A stretch of 43,443 bases of DNA from a virus, in IMG/VR virus record IMGVR_UViG_3300042539_001365, positions 1-43,443 of that record; one strand, 5' to 3'. Within the stretch, counting starts at the first letter, position 1, and the number at the start of each line of letters is the position of its first letter. The notes under the pieces were generated by a model, which saw only the letters and a list, made by a program, of their open reading frames with translations, was not told where the DNA came from and did not search any database. A program made the translations under genes and the position numbers. Shown here piece by piece: positions 6,744 through 13,836 of this stretch.

Positions 6744-6999
6744 GCGGCGAGACAACCTTATCTCGGGGCTGCGCGACTCGCAGGAGTTTTTTTGCAATGC
6801 CATGAACAGGCAGCATGGCAGCCTCATCGACTGGATGCGGTGGCAGATTGAGAAGCGCGAGACGCGGCTAGACACTATCGGCCTGATCGCAAAGGCAGGC
6901 GGCGAGCCGTTGACCGCAGATGCCGCTAGGACGGCTGGCGAGGTGGCGGCATTTCATGCCGTGCTGGCGTACATCCACAACGGGTGGAAGGCAGAGTAG
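6724..6999 (+). CDS. Hypothetical protein carried by the cassette
   Basis: 91 residues with CAGGAG before the ATG. Helical and charged: YNAIKRRDNLISGLRDSQ, then MNRQHGSLIDWMRWQIEKRE, then a helix ending in HNGWKAE. No family was recognised. Integron cassettes commonly carry one such promoterless ORF of unknown function. Confidence 0.65.
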   Translation: MLYNAIKRRDNLISGLRDSQEFFCNAMNRQHGSLIDWMRWQIEKRETRLDTIGLIAKAGGEPLTADAARTAGEVAAFHAVLAYIHNGWKAE

Positions 7000-7008
7000 C
7001 CACAGAAC

Positions 7009-7045
7009 GCCAGCGATCAGCGGCGCAGTCCGCTGCATCGCGTGG
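7009..7045 (+). repeat. attC-like hairpin repeat, copy 2
   Basis: Identical to 6649-6685. Its left flank extends the stem (CCACAGAAC) to match the right flank of copy 1 rather than its own right flank, as expected if recombination cut after GTGG. Confidence 0.7.
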
Positions 7046-7059
7046 AAAACAGAGAATCT

Positions 7060-7302
7060 ATGAAAACGAAAAATACCTATTGCGTTGATACCGGCACCTA
7101 TTGGGCGCACGCAGAAAAGCATTTTTGTTGCAAACGGTTTGGCGTGAGAATACATCGCACGCAAGACGGTTTTGCTGGCGCGAATGAATGCCGAAGGCTT
7201 GCCGATGCGTTGTTGAGGCTCGCGGCAACGTGCGACCATGAAAACGAAAAAATACGAAGGCGCGAGGAACGCGCAGCATTAAAGGCGGAAAAAATCAAAT
7301 GA
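7060..7302 (+). CDS. Small cysteine-containing hypothetical protein
   Basis: 80 residues starting 14 bases after repeat copy 2. Contains Cys, HFCCKR and a C-terminal charged helix (HENEKIRRREERAALKAEK). The codons are less GC-rich than those of the structural genes, which suggests separate origin. Function unknown. Confidence 0.55.
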   Translation: MKTKNTYCVDTGTYWAHAEKHFCCKRFGVRIHRTQDGFAGANECRRLADALLRLAATCDHENEKIRRREERAALKAEKIK

Positions 7303-7502
7303 GCGACATAGTGGAACGATTGCAGCAGTCGGCGCAACTCACAACCGACCACAACGCCGCGCATGCGCTCCATGCTGCCGTTGTCGAAATCCGCAGGCTA
7401 CGCGCGGCAGTCGATGCGCCCGCGGGCATGATCGACGATATGCGGCGCTTCAGTTGCGAACTCAAATGCAGAGCAAAGGGCAACGATGGGCAGAATGTCT
7501 AG
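7299..7502 (+). CDS. Small helical protein
   Basis: 67 residues from the ATGA overlap with the previous stop. MSDIVERLQQSAQL and AAVVEIRRLRAAV form amphipathic helices of a kind frequent in phages. Overlaps the next gene by 17 bases. Function unknown. Confidence 0.6.
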   Translation: MSDIVERLQQSAQLTTDHNAAHALHAAVVEIRRLRAAVDAPAGMIDDMRRFSCELKCRAKGNDGQNV

Positions 7503-7833
7503 GCAGAAGGGCAAGCGCGGCGAGCGCGACCTAGCCGCGGAGTTGAATCGCGTGTTAGGCGAACACACTAACGCTAGGCGAGGGGTTCAGTTTCAAGGCG
7601 GGCCAGACTCGCCCGACGTTGCCCTAGCGTTGCCCTTGCATATCGAATGCAAGCGAACCGAAACGCTGAACGCATATGCAGCGCTGGCGCAGGCCAACGC
7701 GGACGCGCCCGCGGGCATTCCCGCGATGGTGTGCCATCGTCGCAACGGGCAGAAATGGATAGCAATCGTGGAACTGGACGCATTGCCAGCGGTGGCCGAA
7801 AAAATCGCTGCCCATATAGCCACTAGGAAATAA
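7486..7833 (+). CDS. Holliday-junction-resolvase-like nuclease (PD-(D/E)XK fold)
   Basis: 115 residues. Starts MGRMSRQKGKRGERDLAAEL, where the conserved Glu of the first helix is seen, followed by ARRGVQFQGGPDSPDVALALPLHIECKR, the Asp ... Glu-X-Lys catalytic set of Hjc/RecB-like nucleases. Such phage enzymes resolve branched replication and recombination intermediates before packaging, which suits its place directly upstream of the terminase block. Starts at 7486 or 7495 are both possible; AAGGG lies before the first. Its last codons (ATRK) are duplicated in the non-coding repeat downstream. Confidence 0.75.
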   Translation: MGRMSRQKGKRGERDLAAELNRVLGEHTNARRGVQFQGGPDSPDVALALPLHIECKRTETLNAYAALAQANADAPAGIPAMVCHRRNGQKWIAIVELDALPAVAEKIAAHIATRK

Positions 7834-7880
7834 GGGGTTTTCGCACGCGATGTACGTTTCGCATCATAAAAAAGGGCATT

Positions 7881-7946
7881 TTATGGATATGTCATTTCGG
7901 CTTGCTCATGGCGTGCCGAATAGGCATAGAGCGAAAAACCCCATAA
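7881..7946 (+). ncRNA. Structured RNA motif, copy A
   Basis: Outer stem TTATGG/CCATAA (7881-7886, 7941-7946), inner stems ATGTC/GGCAT and TTCGGC/GCCGAA, a 13-base loop, and a possible pseudoknot between the loop TTGCTC (7902-7907) and GAGCGA (7929-7934). Copy B keeps each element although the outer-stem bases differ completely, which is covariation. Confidence 0.55.
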
Positions 7947-7978
7947 TTCCAGCACGAAACGCATATCAAGTGCTGGAA
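7947..7978 (+). other. Perfect hairpin after motif copy A
   Basis: TTCCAGCAC (7947-7955) pairs perfectly with GTGCTGGAA (7970-7978) around a 14-base loop. No T-run follows. It may end or stabilise the copy A transcript. Confidence 0.45.
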
Positions 7979-8055
7979 GCCCTATATTCCTGCATCCACT
8001 GATATTGCCACTAGGAAATACGGCACATTCGCACGCGATGTGCATAAAACACTAG

Positions 8056-8136
8056 AAAACAAGGTATAAACGCATCATGTCATTTCGGCTTGCTCGGAGC
8101 GTGCCGAAACGGCATGAAGCGAAAACCCCTTGTTTT
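8056..8136 (+). ncRNA. Structured RNA motif, copy B
   Basis: Outer stem AAAACAAGG/CCTTGTTTT (8056-8064, 8128-8136), inner stems ATGTC/GGCAT (8077-8081, 8111-8115) and TTTCGGC/GCCGAAA (8083-8089, 8103-8109), and a pseudoknot TTGCT/AGCGA (8090-8094, 8118-8122). The outer stem ends in a T-run, so the copy could also terminate transcription. Confidence 0.55.
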
Positions 8137-8180
8137 TAGGCACTTTCGCGCTATCATGCTCAAAAACCCCTATTTTTGTA

Positions 8181-8238
8181 GGCCCAAACGCACTGTAGCA
8201 TTTTGCTACACCCCAAGGTACTACCGCGGGTTTGGGCC
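8181..8238 (+). other. Nested hairpin element
   Basis: GGCCCAAAC (8181-8189) pairs perfectly with GTTTGGGCC (8230-8238) and encloses a second hairpin TGTAGCA/TGCTACA (8194-8200, 8204-8210). It resembles a structured RNA or a protein-binding site close to the terminase gene. Confidence 0.45.
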
Positions 8239-8502
8239 GGGAAGGGGGCCACGCGAGCCTACGCAAAAACAATCAAACTTTCTTTCGGCTGCCCCCCAGC
8301 CGGCCCCGGCGAACGCGCGCGGTTTCGGCTCCGTTCGCACCGCGCCGACGCCGCCGGCAGCCCGCGCGGCGATCGCGATGCCCTGCCCTGCGAACGCGCG
8401 GCCGGCATCCGCCGCGCGAAGTTGCCGCGCCGCGGCGACCTTCCGAAATCGTCGCGGTAGACTTGCCGCCTTCGGCGGCAACCGCGAGGCGGGCCGCATC
8501 TA

Positions 8503-10647
8503 ATGGCGAAACGTGGCGCGGCCAAAGCGAGCAAGCCCAAGCGCCAGCCGGCGAAGCCGGCCGCAGCCGCGCCGGATGCCGCCGTCAACCGGCAGCAATA
8601 CGAAGCCCACCGCGAGCGGATGGCGCGGCGGCAGGCGGAACTATCCGAAAGCGGTAGGGACATTGGGCCGCTTCCCGCGGTGGTCGATCCCGCGCGAAAG
8701 GCTGCCGCGGGCGAATCGTTCCGCGCGTTTTGCGAATCGTATTTCCCGGCGACCTTCGCGCTTGAGTGGTCGCCCGATCACCTTCGCGTAATGCAGGCGA
8801 TCGAATCATCCGTGCGGCTGGGTGATCTGTTCGCGTATGCGATGCCGCGCGGCAGCGGCAAGACCTCGCTTGCCGAAGTCGCCGCGTTGTGGGGCGCGCT
8901 CTACGGCTATCGCGATTTCGTCGCAATCATCGGCGCGGATGAGGAACACGCGCGGACGATGCTGGAATCGATCAAGGTGGAATGCGAAACCAACGAAAGG
9001 CTTTTGGACGATTTCCCCGAAGCCATCTTCCCGATTGCGGCATTGGAAAACATCCACCAGCGCGCCGCGGGCCAACTCTACAAAGGCAAAAACACCAACA
9101 TCGTTTGGACGGCAAACGAAGTGCAGTTCCCCACGATCGAAGGATCGAAGACGAGCGGCGCCATCATCCGCGTGGCCGGCATCACCGGACGCATCCGCGG
9201 GATGAGCGCGAAGCGCGCTTGCGACGGCAGGAAGGCGCGGCCTTCGCTTGTGCTAATCGATGATCCGCAGACCGACGAAAGCGCGGCTAGCCCATCGCAA
9301 GTAGCCACGCGCGAAAGCGTCTTAAAAGGCGCTATCCTGGGGCTTGCCGGCCCAGGCAAAAAGATTTCCGGCCTATGCACGGTCACGGTAGTGAAACCGG
9401 ACGATCTAGCCGATCGGCTACTAGACCGCTCACGCCACCCCGCGTGGCAAGGCGAGCGGATGCGGCTGGTCTACGATTGGCCGCAGGCGGAAGACCTTTG
9501 GGCGCAGTATGCGGAACTTCGCCGCGACGGGCAGCGGACGGGCCGGGGAACCGCGGAGGCCACGGAGTTTTATCGGCAGCGCCGCGCGGAAATGGACGCG
9601 GGCGCCCGCGTGGGCTGGGAGGCGCGGAAAAATGATGACGAACTATCCGCGCTCCAGCACGCTTACAACCTCCGCATTGACCGCGGCGAATCCGCGTTCG
9701 CGGCCGAATATCAAAACGATCCCGTAGTCGAGCAGAACGAAGCCGGCCGGCTGCAAAAGCGCGACGTTGCCGCCCGCGCGACCAACGTACCGCGCGGCGT
9801 TGTGCCGCTGGGGCATGACACGCTGACCGCGTTTATCGACGTTCAAGAAAAGTTGTTGTTTTGGCTTGTGGCTTCTTGGTCGCAATCGTTCGGGGGTCAC
9901 GTTGTCGCCTACGGCACATACCCCGATCAGTCGGTTTCATTCTTCGAAGCCTCGCACGCGAAGCGGACGCTTTCGCTCGCGAGCAACGGCGCCGGCTTCG
10001 AAGCCTCGCTATCGGCTGGCCTGGAAGCGGCTACGGTCGCGCTCATGGGCCGCGAGTGGATGCGCGAGGATGGAACGGCAATGCGCGTGCGGCAAATGAT
10101 GATCGATGCCAACTGGGGGCAATCGACTACCACCGTGCGAACGTTCGCGCGGCGCTCCGCGTTCGCGGCGAACATTCTCCCTAGCCACGGGCGCGGCATC
10201 GGCGCATCGGGGCAACCGCTCACCGACAAGGGCAAGGCGCGCGGCGATCGCATGGGGCTGAATTGGCGCGTAGGTCAAGTCAGCGCGGGCCAGCGATCCG
10301 CGCTATACGATACGAACTGGTGGAAATCATTCGTAGCCGCGCGGCTGCGGCTGCCGCTGGGTGATCCCGAAGCGCTCGCGCTGTGCGCTGGGCAGCATGA
10401 ACTACTCGCGGAACACCTCACCGCTGAATACCCGGTGCGCGTCGAGGCTCGCGGGCGCGTGGTCGATGAATGGAAGACCCTAGGCCGGGATAACCATTGG
10501 CTAGACTGCCTAGTGGGTAGCGCGGTGGCGGCATCGATCGCGGGGCTATCCCCAGCCGCCACCGAAACCGGCACGCGGACGCGCCGCCGCGTGGAACTGC
10601 CGAAGGGCAACGGCGGGAAAATCACGGTGCGCCGGCGAACTGGCTAG
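8503..10647 (+). CDS. terL: Terminase large subunit (GpA-like packaging ATPase/nuclease)
   Basis: 714 residues. The ATPase domain has Walker A PRGSGKT (115-121) and Walker B SLVLIDD (248-254). The nuclease half shows acidic strands FIDVQ and MMIDANWG and a C-terminal DNHWLDCLVG, consistent with the RNase-H-like nuclease of GpA-type terminases. It would drive DNA into proheads and cut the concatemer. A basic Ala/Lys-rich N-terminus precedes the ATPase. The start overlaps a TAA (TAATG). No small terminase subunit is recognisable beside it. A perfect 14-bp palindrome resembling the phage operator lies within it at 9408-9421. Confidence 0.9.
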   Translation: MAKRGAAKASKPKRQPAKPAAAAPDAAVNRQQYEAHRERMARRQAELSESGRDIGPLPAVVDPARKAAAGESFRAFCESYFPATFALEWSPDHLRVMQAIESSVRLGDLFAYAMPRGSGKTSLAEVAALWGALYGYRDFVAIIGADEEHARTMLESIKVECETNERLLDDFPEAIFPIAALENIHQRAAGQLYKGKNTNIVWTANEVQFPTIEGSKTSGAIIRVAGITGRIRGMSAKRACDGRKARPSLVLIDDPQTDESAASPSQVATRESVLKGAILGLAGPGKKISGLCTVTVVKPDDLADRLLDRSRHPAWQGERMRLVYDWPQAEDLWAQYAELRRDGQRTGRGTAEATEFYRQRRAEMDAGARVGWEARKNDDELSALQHAYNLRIDRGESAFAAEYQNDPVVEQNEAGRLQKRDVAARATNVPRGVVPLGHDTLTAFIDVQEKLLFWLVASWSQSFGGHVVAYGTYPDQSVSFFEASHAKRTLSLASNGAGFEASLSAGLEAATVALMGREWMREDGTAMRVRQMMIDANWGQSTTTVRTFARRSAFAANILPSHGRGIGASGQPLTDKGKARGDRMGLNWRVGQVSAGQRSALYDTNWWKSFVAARLRLPLGDPEALALCAGQHELLAEHLTAEYPVRVEARGRVVDEWKTLGRDNHWLDCLVGSAVAASIAGLSPAATETGTRTRRRVELPKGNGGKITVRRRTG

Positions 10648-10649
10648 CC

Positions 10650-10680
10650 GGGGCCGCGGCCGGAAGGCCGCGTTTCCCCC
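10650..10680 (+). terminator. Hairpin after terL
   Basis: CGCGGCC (10655-10661) pairs with GGCCGCG (10666-10672) around a GGAA tetraloop, extended by G-run/C-run pairing across TTT. The T-run is only three bases, so termination may be partial. Confidence 0.5.
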
Positions 10681-10717
10681 GCAAAAACCGGCCCCAAAAA
10701 AATAATTGGTGGAGGGC

Positions 10718-10746
10718 TGGACAGGCTATTGCCGATAGGCTATAGT
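10718..10746 (+). promoter_or_regulatory. Operator-containing promoter PG
   Basis: TGGACA (10718-10723) and TATAGT (10741-10746) with a 17-base spacer that holds the palindrome GCCGATAGGC (10731-10740) directly against the -10. An A-tract (AAAAAAATAATT) lies upstream like an UP element. The leader contains GTCGCG/CGCGAC (10753-10775) with GGA in its loop. This is the only plus-strand member of a seven-copy promoter family. Confidence 0.75.
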
Positions 10747-10795
10747 AGGGCAGTCGCGAGCAAATTGGACGCGACCAATTACGAAAGGGCTAGCA

Positions 10796-11056
10796 ATGCG
10801 TTTTCCTGTTTCTTCGGCTGTTGCAAAGGTAATCGGAATGACTGATGGGGAGTGCCATCGGTCGCCACAAAAGGCTGCCCGCCTTGCTGCGAAAATCCTT
10901 CGCCAGCACGGATACGTTAGCCGCTATTCCCATAGGTCATGGGATCGGGGCGTGCGCTGGTATCGTTCGGAAGCCGACAACTCGCCCGGTATCGCAGAGC
11001 AGGCAACGGCGGTTCTGGGGCGCGCTATCGCAAGCGGTGAAATCAAAATCAAATAA
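10796..11056 (+). CDS. Small basic protein under the phage operator
   Basis: 86 residues, preceded by AAAGGG. Begins MRFPVSSAVAKVIGM and contains basic helices (KAARLAAKILRQHG, WDRGVRWYRSEAD). Possibly DNA- or RNA-binding, but no family was recognised. It is expressed from PG, so although it sits among late genes it belongs to the same regulon as the minus-strand small genes at 37-40 kb. Confidence 0.65.
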   Translation: MRFPVSSAVAKVIGMTDGECHRSPQKAARLAAKILRQHGYVSRYSHRSWDRGVRWYRSEADNSPGIAEQATAVLGRAIASGEIKIK

Positions 11057-11105
11057 AATCAAAAAACAATTCCAACTGAAAAACCACAAACCGAAAGAGA
11101 ATCCA

Positions 11106-11252
11106 ATGAACGCAGTAAAAGAGATTAACGGCAAACGGATCTGGTTCGTTGACGGTCGCGCGGCATTCGTTTGGGTTGAGGGGCATCGCAAAACGTGCGG
11201 CATCACTGGGCGGAAAATGGTCATTGCTGGACACTGGAAAAAAGCCAAGTAA
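11106..11252 (+). CDS. Very small basic protein
   Basis: 48 residues (starts MNAVKEINGKRIWFVDGRA), with GAAAGAG before the ATG and an AT-rich 49-base gap after the previous gene. Two short beta strands and a Lys-rich end are likely. No family recognised. Probably co-transcribed from PG. Confidence 0.55.
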   Translation: MNAVKEINGKRIWFVDGRAAFVWVEGHRKTCGITGRKMVIAGHWKKAK

Positions 11253-11268
11253 TCGCAGGGCGCAACCC

Positions 11269-11580
11269 ATGCCACGCATCACGCGAATCCACGTTAATCA
11301 ACACGTTATCCGCCGCAACGCAAAGACCGGCGAGGCGGCGCCGGCGCTGACAGTCAAGGCAGGCGGCAGCAACACCTATTGCCACTCCGTGCAGATTCTT
11401 GGGCCTAGCGCGGTGGTCTATTCGCCGTGCAAGCCGCTTTCGTGCGGGGCTAGGGTCTGGATCGAAACCACCGCGCCGGTTGTGCTGGATGGTGGCGCCG
11501 CGCCGGCCGGCGGATCGACAAAGAAGCGCAAGCGTGGCGTTGGGCCGAAACCAACGCGATCGAATGGCGGGAACCGATGA
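11269..11580 (+). CDS. Hypothetical protein
   Basis: 103 residues with CAGGG before the ATG. The N-terminal 75 residues look like a small beta domain (VQILGPSAVVYSPCKPLSCGARVWIETTAPVVL), followed by a Gly/Lys/Arg-rich tail that may bind nucleic acid. No family recognised. Confidence 0.6.
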   Translation: MPRITRIHVNQHVIRRNAKTGEAAPALTVKAGGSNTYCHSVQILGPSAVVYSPCKPLSCGARVWIETTAPVVLDGGAAPAGGSTKKRKRGVGPKPTRSNGGNR

Positions 11581-11703
11581 TGCGATGCGCCGCGCGGTGC
11601 ATTCGCTCCTATTTGGCGGCTGCGGCTAGGGGTAAGGCGAGAATGTGGATTCCCCCGCACGATCACGATGCCCACCGGATTGCCGCGTGGGGCGACTAGG
11701 CCA

Positions 11704-11739
11704 CAGACCCGCAGGCCGCGCGGCCTCGCCGCGTAGCCT
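11704..11739 (+). promoter_or_regulatory. Late intergenic motif, copy 1
   Basis: CAGACC, 24 bases, then TAGCCT, ending six bases before the ATG of the GNAT gene. One of five copies of the same spaced motif. If TAGCCT is a -10 element, the mRNA would be nearly leaderless. Confidence 0.5.
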
Positions 11740-11745
11740 GCCGGC

Positions 11746-12168
11746 ATGGAAACAATTTCGCTCATCGCTGCCGATGGTCTAGCCGAATCCGATGCCGTGG
11801 CGATTGCTCGCCGGCTCACGCATTCGGGCAGCGAGTTCCAGATTGAGATTCTGCGCGTTCTCAACGGCGAGGGTTCCAGCGCCACCCCGATAGCCCTTTG
11901 GCATTCGGATGGCTGCCTAGCCGCGTGGGCTTGCTCCCACCGCTGGCGCGAAATGCAAACGCTGGAAATGTTCACGGACGAACGTTTCCACGGTCGCGGC
12001 ATTGCGTCCGCGCTGTCTACGTTCCTCATGGCTGCGGGCATTCTCGACCGCGGGCAGACGCTCGCGGTATTCAGCGAGACTACGCAGCGCATCGCGGAGC
12101 GGATGCTATTCCCAGACGTTAGGCGCTTCGAATGGAACGGCGCCGATTGGGTGCGCTCGCAGCCATAG
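11746..12168 (+). CDS. GNAT-family acetyltransferase-like protein
   Basis: 140 residues. The segment LEMFTDERFHGRGIASALSTFLMAAG matches motif A of GNAT enzymes (R/Q-x-x-G-x-G/A), where acetyl-CoA binds, preceded by a strand (CLAAWACSH). The substrate is unknown. Located between the terminase and connector genes, it may acetylate a virion or host protein. Its stop TAG forms the first bases of the next spaced motif. Confidence 0.7.
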   Translation: METISLIAADGLAESDAVAIARRLTHSGSEFQIEILRVLNGEGSSATPIALWHSDGCLAAWACSHRWREMQTLEMFTDERFHGRGIASALSTFLMAAGILDRGQTLAVFSETTQRIAERMLFPDVRRFEWNGADWVRSQP

Positions 12169-12200
12169 ACCCGTACACGCGGCGCGATAGCGCGTAGCGT
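12166..12200 (+). promoter_or_regulatory. Late intergenic motif, copy 2
   Basis: TAGACC (starting with the stop codon of the GNAT gene), 23 bases, TAGCGT, then eight bases to the ATG at 12209. Confidence 0.5.
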
Positions 12201-12208
12201 TAGGGCAT

Positions 12209-12406
12209 ATGGGCGACGAACTGCGCGAAGCGATCGAATCCACGGCGACCGGCCCCAGGAGGGTGCGCACGGATGCCGGGGAAGTCGAATCGCAGGACAT
12301 TTCCAAGCAGATCGAAGCGGACAAGTATTTGGCCGCGAAGGCTGCCGCCGGAACGAAGTCGCGCGGCCTTCGGTTCAACAAGTTGATTCCGCCGGGATCG
12401 TACTAG
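12209..12406 (+). CDS. gpW-like head-tail connector protein
   Basis: 65 residues. The pattern QDISKQIEADKYLAAKAAA ... GLRFNKLIPPGSY matches small proteins that sit directly before lambda-type portals and are related to head-completion protein gpW. It would join the head before tail attachment. The stop TAG shares its last base with the portal GTG. Confidence 0.7.
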   Translation: MGDELREAIESTATGPRRVRTDAGEVESQDISKQIEADKYLAAKAAAGTKSRGLRFNKLIPPGSY

Positions 12407-13836
12407 TGGGAATGCTGTCGCGTATGTTCGGGCAGAAGCGGGCGCGGGTTGCGGCGCCGCCCGCTCGCGTGCGCGCGGGCTTCGATGCGGCAGAATCAAC
12501 CGACGATCACCGGCATTGGGCCAATGCCGATTATCTGTCGATGGACGGGGCGCTTACGCCGCTGAAGCGGGCGCGGATGCGCAATCGCGCCCGATACGAA
12601 CGCATTAACAATTCCTATCTCGCCGGCATCGCGGAAACGCTCGCGGTGGATTTGGTGGGAACGGGGCCGCGGCTGCAACTCACCACCGGCGCGCCGGAAG
12701 CCGATCGCGAAGTCGAAAAGCGCTTTTTCGATGATATGTGGCGCATCGATTTGCCGGCGAAACTCCGCACGATGCGGCAGGCGAGGCTTATCGATGGCGA
12801 GGCATTCGCGCAACTGTTCAGCAATCCGGCGTTGGATGGCGTGCAACTCGACATTCGGCTTATCGAAGCCGAAATGGTTGCCACGCCGCTCGGCATGGAC
12901 GAAGGCATCACGCCCGAAGGCTCCGCGGTCGATGGGCTGGAGTTTGACGCCGCGGGCAACGTGATTGCCTACCGCGTGCTGCGCTACCACCCCGGTAGCA
13001 ACTGGTACACGGCAGCCACGGATTTCACGCGCGTGGACGCGCGGAATATGGTGCATTGGTTCAACCGCATTCGCCCGCAGCAAAACCGCGGCGTTTCGGA
13101 AATCGCGCCATCGCTGCGGCTGTTCGCGAATCTGCGCCGCTACACGGAAGCCACGATTGCCGCCGCGGAAACCGCGGCCGATCTTGCCGCGTTCATCCAT
13201 TCGAACAGCCCCGCCGCGGAAGTGGACGAGGTTACCCCGTTCGAATCGATGGACATTGAGAAGCGTTCGCTGGTGACGCTGCCGGAAGGCTGGAGCGTTT
13301 CGCAGTTGAAAGCGGAGCAACCGACTAGCACCTATGCCGCGTTCAAGCGCGAAATCGTAGGAGAAATCGGGCGCTCGGTAGGTCTGCCCTTCAACATTTC
13401 AGCGCTCGATTCGTCCTCATACAACTACGCTTCCGGCCGGATGGATTCGACCATCCATCAGGCGAACACGCGCGTTATGCGCGACGAGTTGGAACGCATC
13501 TGCCTTGATCGCGTGTTCCTCGCGTGGCTTGACGAAGCCGCGCTAATCGAAGGCATGATCCCCGCCGGCTTGCCGCCGATCGCGGAATGGAATTGGGCTT
13601 GGGTTTGGGACGGTCGCGAGCACGTTGACCCGGCGAAGGAAGCCACCGCGACCGAAACGCGGCTGCGCACGAACACGACAACGCTTGCCGCCGAATACGC
13701 GAAGGCCGGGAAAAACTGGGAAACCGAATTGCGGCAGCGTGCCGCGGAAATCGCGCTCCAGCGCGAACTAGGGCTGCCGGATATCGCGCCGGCTTCGCCC
13801 GCGATGCAACCCGAAGCGGAGCCGCAGGACGCATGA
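12406..13836 (+). CDS. Portal protein, lambda gpB family
   Basis: 476 residues, slightly shorter than lambda gpB. Typical features are the DDHRHWANADYLSMDGALTPLKRARMRNRARYE segment near the N-terminus, the core ETLAVDLVGTGPRLQL, and the C-terminal YNYASGRMD with a following helical crown. It forms the dodecameric DNA channel at one vertex. The GTG overlaps the previous stop; ATG at 12412 is an alternative. The stop overlaps the protease-capsid start (ATGA). Confidence 0.9.
   Translation: MGMLSRMFGQKRARVAAPPARVRAGFDAAESTDDHRHWANADYLSMDGALTPLKRARMRNRARYERINNSYLAGIAETLAVDLVGTGPRLQLTTGAPEADREVEKRFFDDMWRIDLPAKLRTMRQARLIDGEAFAQLFSNPALDGVQLDIRLIEAEMVATPLGMDEGITPEGSAVDGLEFDAAGNVIAYRVLRYHPGSNWYTAATDFTRVDARNMVHWFNRIRPQQNRGVSEIAPSLRLFANLRRYTEATIAAAETAADLAAFIHSNSPAAEVDEVTPFESMDIEKRSLVTLPEGWSVSQLKAEQPTSTYAAFKREIVGEIGRSVGLPFNISALDSSSYNYASGRMDSTIHQANTRVMRDELERICLDRVFLAWLDEAALIEGMIPAGLPPIAEWNWAWVWDGREHVDPAKEATATETRLRTNTTTLAAEYAKAGKNWETELRQRAAEIALQRELGLPDIAPASPAMQPEAEPQDA

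Larger units (their letters stand above)
6686..7045 (+). mobile_element. Putative integron-type gene cassette
   Basis: A 360-bp unit bounded by the two repeats, holding one ORF (6724-6999) that starts soon after the left boundary and ends just before the right hairpin. The left boundary reads GTGG then TTCTGTGG; the segment left of copy 2 reads CCACAGAAC, its exact complement. In real cassettes the outer R'' box of a cassette pairs with the R' bases at that cassette's own start, which is what is seen. The consensus GTTRRRY is only partly met (GTTCTGT), so the assignment is inferred. Confidence 0.55.
7834..8502 (+). other. Non-coding block before the terminase gene
   Basis: The longest stretch without a convincing gene. 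7834-8238 is AT-richer and full of hairpins: two copies of a pseudoknot-like motif (7881-7946, 8056-8136), a simple hairpin (7947-7978) and a nested element (8181-8238). A direct repeat (7819-7852 and 8008-8041, with GCCACTAGGAAATA and TTCGCACGCGATGT) marks a duplication of about 189 bases. 8240-8502 is GC-rich with an 8-bp hairpin at 8463-8481 and open frames of low complexity, none convincing. Possible roles are packaging RNA or site, or a small regulatory RNA locus. Confidence 0.6.

Noticed and set aside
6649-7045. CRISPR array
   Set aside because: Only two repeats 360 bases apart with a gene between; the fold and flanks fit attC-like sites.
8203-8503. Overlapping open frames in the GC-rich part before terL, one ending at the terL ATG (TAATG)
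   Set aside because: Low-complexity Arg/Ala/Pro composition in all frames, no ribosome-binding site and no motif; kept as undetermined.
11644-11700. 18-codon ORF MWIPPHDHDAHRIAAWGD with GGTAAGGCGAGA upstream
   Set aside because: Good ribosome-binding site and a stop just before motif copy 1, but too short to support without homologues.
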